A stretch of 5,417 nt of DNA from Lachnospiraceae bacterium (GTDB taxonomy: Bacteria; Bacillota_A; Clostridia; Lachnospirales; Lachnospiraceae): NCBI GenBank assembly GCA_024683935.1, contig JAIKXV010000067.1:1-5417 (forward strand), written 5' to 3'. This document shows, piece by piece, positions 1-5,053 of this stretch; position 1 is the first letter of the stretch, and every line of letters starts with the position of its first letter. The notes under the pieces were generated by a model. It worked only from the letters and a program-made list of their open reading frames with translations, had not been told where the DNA came from and made no database searches. The position numbers and the translations under genes were made by a program.

Positions 1-1220
1 GCGATCTCCTCAATACCGGAATCAATAAGCTCCTCCAAAAGTATCATTACAGCCGGCTTTAAGAGGCCGTCCTTATCCGGCACCGGCATAAAGCACTTTT
101 TGACTGATTTAGTGGCAGGAAATACGCGGGTGCCAAAGCCCGCGAGAGGCACAATCGCCTTCCTTATCTGCTGCCCGGGTTTCAGGGTCAGGCGGAATGA
201 AGGCATATGCTTTACGTTATCAAGATATTTGCAGAGGGACTCAGCATCCTCGTCACTCTTTGCTAGGAACTGCACCGTGCCGTCACCCTGAGAACCAACG
301 CCCTTCGCACCGTATATAAACTTCCGGATCTCATGATCCGTTAAAACCGAATGCAGCACCGGGGCCGTAAGCTCGCTGCAGGCCGGAGCAACTTTGCTGT
401 CAAAGTTCTTCTGTGACTCATCCATCAGGCGTCCGACTTTTTCCGGATCACCCTCAGACAAAGCAGCAATAACTTCCGCATTTATACGAAGGTTATCCTT
501 TCCCAAAGCCTCCTGTACCTTCTTATCCAAATCGCTCTCCGCAAAGGGATAGCATTTATTCAGGTCGGCGAGGATCTTTATAGTGTCCTTTGAAGCCATC
601 AGATTAGCGATAACCCAGTAGAAGCTGGTGCCGACCCTCAGGGGTCTCGAAGTGATCTCCACTCCGTCAAATCCCATAAGTACCGGCTTCACGCCGTAAG
701 CGCAGGCCTGATCCAGACGTCCGCAGCGGGAAGGTGTCCTCTGCTCTCCGCGGAAAGCCGCCTGCATCTCGCCCTGCACGTTCATCTTCAGGTTATAGAG
801 CCGGTTAAACGCCCGGGCCACCAGCACGCAGATCGCCGCAGACGAAGAAAGCCCGCTCTTCAAAGGCAGATCCATGCGGGTCACGTCGATCTTTACACCG
901 CCCACGCTGTAATTATCGTTGATATAGGAGGCAACTCCCGCCACATAAGAGAAAAAGCCTCCCTCGGAGGCGATAGACAGCAGTTTCTCGGAATCCATGA
1001 CAGAGCGAAGTTCTTCACCTTTGTATATGTCGAGGCTGCTGGTCACCACGAATTCCTCGCAGCGCTCGCAGGTCGCGTATATTCCCTGTTCAATACCGGT
1101 CACCACAGCCTGACCCTTTTCCAACGCGGAATTGGTGCTGCGGTACATTCCTGCCCAGTCCGAATGCTCCCCGAACAGGCATAGCCTCCCCGGCACAAAT
1201 AATTCGATCTTCTTACTCAT
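1..1220 (-). CDS. Bifunctional GHMP sugar kinase / GalU-like sugar-1-phosphate uridylyltransferase (3' end beyond window)
   Basis: The frame is open from the ATG at 1220 to the window edge, giving 406 residues with no stop. Residues 1-350 form a GHMP kinase most like galactokinases: the substrate-binding signature GRLCLFGEHSDW at 11-22, the ATP-loop motif PLKSGLSSSAA at 119-129, CGRLDQ at 166-171 with D170 at the position of the galactokinase catalytic aspartate, and the third motif KGVGSQGDG at 306-314. From residue 354 a second domain begins, KAIVPLAGFGTRVFPATK (354-371), the nucleotide-binding start of GalU-type UTP:glucose-1-phosphate uridylyltransferases. About 240 further GalU residues should follow outside the window. 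Inferred role: phosphorylate a free sugar at C1, then couple it to UTP to give a UDP-sugar in the cytosol. The true sugar is not readable; galactose or glucose-type sugars are the first guesses. The start overlaps the upstream glycosyltransferase stop as ATGA and has the SD AAAGGA eight bases upstream. Domain identities are firm; substrate is not. Confidence 0.9.
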   Translation of the reverse strand, partial: MSKKIELFVPGRLCLFGEHSDWAGMYRSTNSALEKGQAVVTGIEQGIYATCERCEEFVVTSSLDIYKGEELRSVMDSEKLLSIASEGGFFSYVAGVASYINDNYSVGGVKIDVTRMDLPLKSGLSSSAAICVLVARAFNRLYNLKMNVQGEMQAAFRGEQRTPSRCGRLDQACAYGVKPVLMGFDGVEITSRPLRVGTSFYWVIANLMASKDTIKILADLNKCYPFAESDLDKKVQEALGKDNLRINAEVIAALSEGDPEKVGRLMDESQKNFDSKVAPACSELTAPVLHSVLTDHEIRKFIYGAKGVGSQGDGTVQFLAKSDEDAESLCKYLDNVKHMPSFRLTLKPGQQIRKAIVPLAGFGTRVFPATKSVKKCFMPVPDKDGLLKPAVMILLEELIDSGIEEI

Positions 1221-2179
1221 ATAATTTGTCCTTTTTTGTTATCCACACATCGCTCTCTCTCAATATAAATCGGCCTCTGCTTCGTCTCCATGTAAATCCT
1301 GGCGATATACTCACCGATAAGCCCGAGCACCGTGATATTCACCCCGCCAAGAAACAGCAGCAGCAGAATGATCGTCGTGGTATCCTGCCAGGGTCGCAGT
1401 CCTGTACTCGCCATCCGGTACAGATTCAAGCCATACAGCAGTGCAACCATAACCACCAGCATCCCGAAATAAACCACTCCGCGAAGAGGCGTTACCGCAA
1501 AGGCAATGATCCCGCTCTTTGCATAATTCCAAAGACTCTTAAAGGACCATTTGCTCTTCCCGTGGACACGTTCCACATTCTCGTATTCGATCCACCCGGT
1601 ACGGAAGCCAACCCAGGAGTAGATACCCTTGATAAAACGCTCCCTCTCCTGCATGGAAACAATGGCTGAAACCACACTTCTCTTCATTATGCGGTAGTCC
1701 GTCATGCCGGGCACCAGCCCCATTCCCGTGGCCCAGTTAATGCAATAGTAAAAGGCCGAGGAGAAAAAGCTCTTTATCACGCCCTCGCCCTTTCTGGAAA
1801 CCCTGCGGGCACCTACACAGTCCAGATCCTCGCGCTCAAGCTTCTCCATCATCTTCGGGATCAGCGCGGGAGGATGCTGCAGATCCGCATCCATTACGAT
1901 AACAAAATCTGCATCGCAGTTCCTGAAGCCTGCATACAGAGCCGACTCCTTACCAAAATTCCGGGCAAAGGAAACAAAGCCCACTTTGGCTTCACCATGC
2001 TCGGAAAGGAGCCCCTTTATTTCATTCATGGTACCGTCGCTGCTTCCGTCGTCAATAAAAAGGATCCTCCATCTGAGATCCTTAGGAATAGATGCAAAAA
2101 TCTTCTCTATTTCCTGAAAAAAGGGACGGATGGAGGCTTCCTCATTAAAGCAGGGTACGACGATGTCAATACTGCTCAT
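1217..2179 (-). CDS. DPM1/GtrB-like membrane glycosyltransferase, family GT2
   Basis: A complete 320-residue protein. The N-terminal GT-A domain has the family 2 opening IDIVVPCFNEE (4-14), the UDP/GDP-binding region IDDGSSDGT (42-50) and the metal-binding DADLQHPP (97-104). A basic and aromatic stretch, QERERFIKGIYSWVGF (177-192), matches the corresponding region of polyprenyl-phosphate hexosyltransferases. Two membrane segments follow, about 231-254 and 269-291, then the juxtamembrane GEYIARIYMETKQRP typical of the GtrB/CsbB/YkcC group. That group transfers a hexose from a nucleotide sugar to undecaprenyl phosphate on the inner face of the membrane, feeding wall, teichoic acid or lipid glycosylation. 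The start is ATG 2179, with GGAG 11 bases upstream, a slightly long spacing. It begins 21 bases after the superoxide dismutase stop and overlaps the kinase fusion by four bases, so the nucleotide-sugar maker and sugar user are coupled. Donor and acceptor are inferred from the family. Confidence 0.9.
   Translation of the reverse strand: MSSIDIVVPCFNEEASIRPFFQEIEKIFASIPKDLRWRILFIDDGSSDGTMNEIKGLLSEHGEAKVGFVSFARNFGKESALYAGFRNCDADFVIVMDADLQHPPALIPKMMEKLEREDLDCVGARRVSRKGEGVIKSFFSSAFYYCINWATGMGLVPGMTDYRIMKRSVVSAIVSMQERERFIKGIYSWVGFRTGWIEYENVERVHGKSKWSFKSLWNYAKSGIIAFAVTPLRGVVYFGMLVVMVALLYGLNLYRMASTGLRPWQDTTTIILLLLFLGGVNITVLGLIGEYIARIYMETKQRPIYIERERCVDNKKGQII
1229..1234 (-). promoter_or_regulatory. 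Ribosome binding site of the kinase fusion, inside the glycosyltransferase gene
   Basis: The minus strand reads AAAGGA eight bases before the ATG at 1220. It lies within the last codons of the glycosyltransferase (the KKG residues). Together with the ATGA stop/start overlap at 1217-1220 it fixes the kinase start and implies translational coupling of the two proteins. Confidence 0.75.
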
Positions 2180-2200
2180 TAAATATCAATCTCCGGTCTA

Positions 2201-2812
2201 TCAGATTTTTTCATAAATAGCGGATACCTTGTCCCAGTCCAGAACTTCCCAGAACGCTTTTACATAATCCGCTCTCAGATTCTTGTACTTCAGGTAATAA
2301 GCATGCTCCCAGACATCCAGCGCGAGGATCGGAGTCCTGCCTGTGCCCTCGCTGATAGGGTTATCCTGATTGGGAGAAGCGGAAACAAAGAGATTTCCGT
2401 CCTTATCCGCTGACAGGAATGACCATCCTGATCCAAACTGCCCGATAGCAGCCTTGGAGAGCTGATCCTTTACCTCATCAACGCTTCCGAAGGTTGCATT
2501 TATCTTGTCAAGAAGCTTGCCTGAAGGAGCCTTTGCTGCTTTATCGGAAAGGGTAGAGAAATACAGGTTGTGGTTATAATATCCGCCGCCCTGATTACGG
2601 AGACCTTTCCGCAGAGTCTCATCAGAAACGCTGTCAAGGCTGCCAAGGATCTCTGCCGCATCCTTACCGGCCAGTCCTGCCTTTTCAGCAAGCTCATTAA
2701 ACATCTTCGTGTATGCTGCATGGTGCTTCCCGTAGTGGGTCTCCATTGTCAGCTTGTCAATATGCGGCTCCAGCGCGTCCATCCCAAAGCCAAGTTCAAC
2801 CTGCTTAAACAT
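2201..2812 (-). CDS. sodA: Superoxide dismutase, Fe/Mn family
   Basis: A 203-residue protein of normal family length that dismutates superoxide to oxygen and hydrogen peroxide. No signal peptide is visible, so it is cytosolic. The four metal ligands are present: H26 (in ETHYGKHH), H81 (in GGGYYNH), D166 and H170 (signature DVWEHAYY, 166-173). The Gly-Gly before the second histidine region and Gln149 in NQDNP resemble manganese rather than iron enzymes, although cambialistic use cannot be excluded by eye. The open frame extends 10 codons further to an ATG at 2842, but the start at 2812 is chosen because it has a near-perfect AAGGAGGTG six bases away and MFKQVELGF is a natural family N-terminus. 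It has its own promoter and is followed by the glycosyltransferase 21 bases later with no hairpin between, suggesting read-through. The symbol follows the Mn-type resemblance. Confidence 0.95.
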   Translation of the reverse strand: MFKQVELGFGMDALEPHIDKLTMETHYGKHHAAYTKMFNELAEKAGLAGKDAAEILGSLDSVSDETLRKGLRNQGGGYYNHNLYFSTLSDKAAKAPSGKLLDKINATFGSVDEVKDQLSKAAIGQFGSGWSFLSADKDGNLFVSASPNQDNPISEGTGRTPILALDVWEHAYYLKYKNLRADYVKAFWEVLDWDKVSAIYEKI

Positions 2813-2816
2813 AGAA

Positions 2817-2825
2817 CACCTCCTT
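2817..2825 (-). promoter_or_regulatory. Strong ribosome binding site deciding the superoxide dismutase start
   Basis: The minus strand reads AAGGAGGTG, ending four bases before the ATG at 2812. It is nearly fully complementary to the 16S rRNA tail. The alternative ATG at 2842 lies upstream of it and has no such site, so the longer reading is rejected. A small inverted repeat, CGGTG-atc-CACCG (2832-2844), sits just upstream. Confidence 0.85.
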
Positions 2826-2885
2826 ATTATCCGGTGATCCACCGCAAAAAACCATCAAAACGGGGATCTGTTCATCACTCCCACT

Positions 2886-2913
2886 ATTATACTATGAAGA
2901 CAGTTTTTATCAA
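2886..2913 (-). promoter_or_regulatory. Sigma-A-type promoter for superoxide dismutase
   Basis: On the minus strand TTGATA (2913-2908) and TATAAT (2891-2886) are separated by 16 bases. This predicts transcription starting near 2879, with a leader of about 67 bases before the ATG at 2812. Only the -35 departs from consensus, by one base. It lies in the gap after the YdjM-like gene, where no terminator hairpin is visible, so some read-through from upstream remains possible. Confidence 0.7.
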
Positions 2914-2938
2914 TGAGTTTCAATGCATTTTTCCCCAT

Positions 2939-3403
2939 CTATTCCGAAAGCGCTTTCTGCTTCCAGCCGTGGAGCCATCTGTACAGCAGGAAATAGCACT
3001 TTGCGTTCATCCCGTTTCCGATCTGGTCCAGGACCATGTGGGATGTATACCCAATGGTCAGTCCCTTAAAAATACGGAAAAGCCGGCCAAAGCTGCGCAA
3101 ACGATCCCCTTTTGGCCGGATAATAAGCCCTGTCAGCAGTATCCAGCTTAAAATACATATCTCCCATGAATGAAAAAAGACTTTCACCGTTCCCTTTTTA
3201 GAAAAGTATTCTCCGCTGTTCCACTCCTTAAAATCCGGTTTTGCTTTATACTTCCGGCAGTACTCTCCATACTCGATAATGTGATCGGTATCGCAGAGAA
3301 CCGCCCCCAGCACACAGGCCGCACTCGTATCAGCTTCCCTGTTAAATATGTAATTCACTGCCCCGAGAATTCCCCCGGCAGACAAATGTACGATCGGTCT
3401 CAT
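2939..3403 (-). CDS. YdjM-like (DUF457-type) small membrane protein, putative metal-dependent hydrolase
   Basis: A 154-residue protein. Its spaced motifs follow the order seen in the YdjM/DUF457 family: an N-terminal histidine (H6, in VHLSAGG), an acidic-His motif DTDH (38-41, for the family's PDIDH), FHSW (77-80, for the family's HRG-THS) and GYTSHMVLD (118-126, for GYLSHxxxD). Hydrophobic stretches at about 8-20, 27-37, 76-95 and 112-126 suggest a membrane-embedded or membrane-associated protein with a basic C-terminal tail. Family members are called metal-dependent hydrolases from these residues, but their reaction is not well established. The match is by motif order only and the first HR-THS motif is reduced to HS. 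It starts 18 bases after the AlbA_2 gene stop with only a weak GAG as ribosome binding site, so it is probably translated by coupling from the same mRNA. No function is asserted. Confidence 0.7.
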   Translation of the reverse strand: MRPIVHLSAGGILGAVNYIFNREADTSAACVLGAVLCDTDHIIEYGEYCRKYKAKPDFKEWNSGEYFSKKGTVKVFFHSWEICILSWILLTGLIIRPKGDRLRSFGRLFRIFKGLTIGYTSHMVLDQIGNGMNAKCYFLLYRWLHGWKQKALSE

Positions 3404-3421
3404 CTCAAAAAAGCATCACAC

Positions 3422-4861
3422 TTAAAAATAGAATAATTGATTCGGACTCTTTGGCTTGTCCGGAATGCTCATCTTTATTATTCCCTGTTCCACCAAAGGC
3501 ATTACGTGTGCCTGAATAGCATACGTAACAGACCTCAAACCCAAAAATTCACAGATCTCCGCTCTGGTCCTTGGCGTTTTACAGAATTGAACCAATTTAT
3601 TATGCTCTGTATTTACACCTTGTACCGAACTGATCCTTTCCCCGTGCTTATAAAATATTACTGTAAAACTACCCCTTTCGTCCGAAAATTCAGGATCTGG
3701 TAATCCATATTCCTGCATTGCTCTACGGATTGTCGGAATGCCTGAATATCTGTTCTCTGTAACCTTTAACACTTCCAGTTCAGATGCGATCACAGGATTC
3801 CTGGTATCCGGCTGGACTTTCCCCAACTGATCGATCCTGATCCTTCCGTATATACCACCCGGGCTTCTGATCTCCAGTCTGTCTTCAAACATTATGATCT
3901 GTATAGGCATTCCTTCTGTATGGATACTGTAATCTCGATGAACCAATGCATTAAGAATCGCCTCTCTAACAGCCACAACAGGGTAATCTGTACGATCTTC
4001 GCGCTTACCGATCTGCGGATCAATAAATGTTTTTTGACGCATATTTCTGGTAACAAATTGCATTGCACCATCCAGCATTTCAGGTATATTACCTTCTATG
4101 CGCTGATTATCCGTAAATCTTTCCCCCTGTTCTCCCACAACACCCATCTCTTTCCCGGGAACAACCGTTGCAATTATACATAATTGAGGAAAATAAACCT
4201 GCGGATATGGACTAAAGTTCATAACTGAGCTTAACGTAAGAATATTATCTCTCTTAATACTCATCAGTTCAAAGATCTCTTCATCAGGAATGGCTGCCAA
4301 ACGCGGTTTTTCGGCCTTTAATAAATCAATATACTTAGACAGCATATCCTGATTTAACGATGAAAAAGATGCCCTTTCAACTACTCTGATATCATCCTGG
4401 TACTTTTTTTTATATGCTTCATAGCTATATACTTCATATTCCGTCATAGGCTCATCACTATCACCAACACGGACATACGATCCTTTCAGTCTTCCTTTAC
4501 CGCGATAAAAAACAGGTCTGTCGGTAATATCAGCCCCGGGTATCTCAGCAGAAACAAAAAACCTCCCACTCTTTTCAACAACAGTCAATAGCGGTCTTAC
4601 AACCGGTTCCATCTGTATGCATTGCTCATTTATCTTCTTCTGTATATCCTGTGGATCATAAACGCCCACTTCCCTGTAATTCTGATTCTCATCTACGCCA
4701 AAAATTATTATCCCGCCATCATCCTGATTGGAAAAACCAGACAACGTATCATACAAACGAGTCGGACATCCCAGCTCCGCACTTTTAATTTCCAATGTTG
4801 ACGTTTCACATTTGAGTTTCTGTATCGAATTTAACTTTTCAAGCAATTCTTCAGATGTCAT
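3422..4861 (-). CDS. AlbA_2/Schlafen-domain DNA-binding protein with GHKL-like ATPase and winged-helix C-terminus
   Basis: A complete 479-residue protein. The N-terminal AlbA_2 domain (about 20-135) shows LEIKSAE (23-29) and the hallmark LSGFSNQDDGGIIIFGVDE (40-58). A helical middle section follows. Residues about 290-405 match the HATPase_c_4 domain: REAILNALVHRDYS (299-312), with E300, N304 and the HRD of the ATP-lid region, then FEDRLEIRSPGGIYG (325-339) and RNPVIA (354-359). A winged helix-turn-helix ends the protein (about 420-470). Proteins of this build are often annotated 'ATP-binding protein' or 'RecG-related transcriptional regulator'; they are presumed DNA-binding ATP-dependent regulators, with a few tied to mobile elements or defence. 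The ATG at 4861 has AGAGGA six bases upstream. The gene is visibly richer in A and T than galE, the glycosyltransferase and the kinase fusion, and carries its own promoter and operator-like repeats, which suggests acquisition. The regulatory target is not known; autoregulation is the natural guess. Confidence 0.88.
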   Translation of the reverse strand: MTSEELLEKLNSIQKLKCETSTLEIKSAELGCPTRLYDTLSGFSNQDDGGIIIFGVDENQNYREVGVYDPQDIQKKINEQCIQMEPVVRPLLTVVEKSGRFFVSAEIPGADITDRPVFYRGKGRLKGSYVRVGDSDEPMTEYEVYSYEAYKKKYQDDIRVVERASFSSLNQDMLSKYIDLLKAEKPRLAAIPDEEIFELMSIKRDNILTLSSVMNFSPYPQVYFPQLCIIATVVPGKEMGVVGEQGERFTDNQRIEGNIPEMLDGAMQFVTRNMRQKTFIDPQIGKREDRTDYPVVAVREAILNALVHRDYSIHTEGMPIQIIMFEDRLEIRSPGGIYGRIRIDQLGKVQPDTRNPVIASELEVLKVTENRYSGIPTIRRAMQEYGLPDPEFSDERGSFTVIFYKHGERISSVQGVNTEHNKLVQFCKTPRTRAEICEFLGLRSVTYAIQAHVMPLVEQGIIKMSIPDKPKSPNQLFYF

Positions 4862-4887
4862 TCCAGTTCCTCTTTCATATGCTTAAT

Positions 4888-4916
4888 ATAATAAGCTCAT
4901 ATTTCACATATGTCAA
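4888..4916 (-). promoter_or_regulatory. Strong sigma-A-type promoter for the AlbA_2 gene
   Basis: The minus strand has a perfect TTGACA (4916-4911), a 17-base spacer and TATTAT (4893-4888), one base from the -10 consensus. Transcription would start near 4881, leaving a leader of about 20 bases before the ATG at 4861. The first half-site of the upstream repeat cluster ends four bases from the -35 element. Confidence 0.75.
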
Positions 4917-4920
4917 CAAA

Positions 4921-4946
4921 TTTGAGTTGGTGTTTATGAACTCAAA
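4921..4946. promoter_or_regulatory. Inverted repeat, candidate operator half-sites 1 and 2
   Basis: TTTGAGTT at 4921-4928 and its exact reverse complement AACTCAAA at 4939-4946 are separated by 10 bases, so the two centres lie about 18 bases apart. The same 8-base word makes up the neighbouring palindrome. It lies directly upstream of the -35 of the AlbA_2 promoter, where a repressor or activator could act. Confidence 0.65.
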
Positions 4947-4947
4947 A

Positions 4948-4972
4948 AGGAACTCAAATGATTTGAGTTCCT
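4948..4972. promoter_or_regulatory. Perfect 25-base palindrome, candidate operator half-sites 3 and 4
   Basis: Two 12-base arms (4948-4959 and 4961-4972) around a single central G at 4960 are exact reverse complements. The core is AACTCAAAT-G-ATTTGAGTT, flanked by AGG and CCT. It contains the same 8-base half-site as the repeat at 4921-4946, in a head-to-head rather than spaced arrangement. A short palindrome with a one-base centre and no T tract is more like a protein binding site than a terminator. Confidence 0.7.
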
Positions 4973-5001
4973 ATTATACCGGACACGCCGACGGGTATCC
5001 A
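4973..5001 (-). promoter_or_regulatory. Second, weaker candidate promoter overlapping the palindrome edge
   Basis: The minus strand has TATAAT (4978-4973) and TGGATA (5001-4996) with a 17-base spacer. The -35 matches only four of six positions. If used, transcription would start inside the 25-base palindrome at 4948-4972, so a bound protein would block it. It may also be a chance TATAAT. Confidence 0.35.
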
Positions 5002-5046
5002 CCTCATCAGTCGGCTTCGCCGACAGCTTCCCCTCAAGGGGAAGCC
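5001..5046. repeat. Double-hairpin intergenic repeat of a type seen in clostridial genomes
   Basis: Two adjacent stem-loops: GTCGGC-ttc-GCCGAC (5010-5024) and GCTTCCCC-tcaa-GGGGAAGC (5026-5045), preceded by ACCTCATCA (5001-5009). The combination CCTCATCAGTCGG, CGCCGACAGC and the GGGGAAGCC end matches, from memory, a dispersed palindromic repeat common between genes in gut Clostridia. It lies eight bases after the galE stop. On the minus strand no T tract follows the hairpins, so it is not a standard terminator, though it may stabilise or attenuate the galE transcript. GCCGAC at 4987-4992 repeats one stem arm and could be part of a longer degenerate unit. Confidence 0.65.
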
Positions 5047-5053
5047 TGGATTA

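Noticed and set aside
100..291. Plus-strand small open frame antisense to the kinase fusion
   Set aside because: It is antisense to the well supported kinase/uridylyltransferase frame and shows no family features.
2813..2842. Longer superoxide dismutase start at the ATG at 2842 (ten extra residues MDHRIIRRCS)
   Set aside because: The extra residues are unlike the family, the upstream start has no ribosome binding site, and the perfect SD sits inside the extension just before the ATG at 2812.
2880..2915. PerR or Fur-type operator at the superoxide dismutase promoter
   Set aside because: Only the TATAAT core resembles part of a PerR box; there is no 7-1-7 inverted repeat around it.
2570..3151. 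Plus-strand open frame of 193 codons antisense to the superoxide dismutase and the YdjM-like gene
   Set aside because: It spans two well supported minus-strand genes and the intergenic promoter, with low-complexity, Cys/His-rich translation typical of antisense shadows.
4921..4972. CRISPR-like array or terminal repeats of an insertion sequence
   Set aside because: The repeated unit is only 8 bases, alternates in orientation and has no regular spacers; no transposase is present nearby.
5010..5045. Rho-independent terminator of galE
   Set aside because: The hairpins are strong and well placed but neither is followed by a T tract on the minus strand; reported as a repeat instead.
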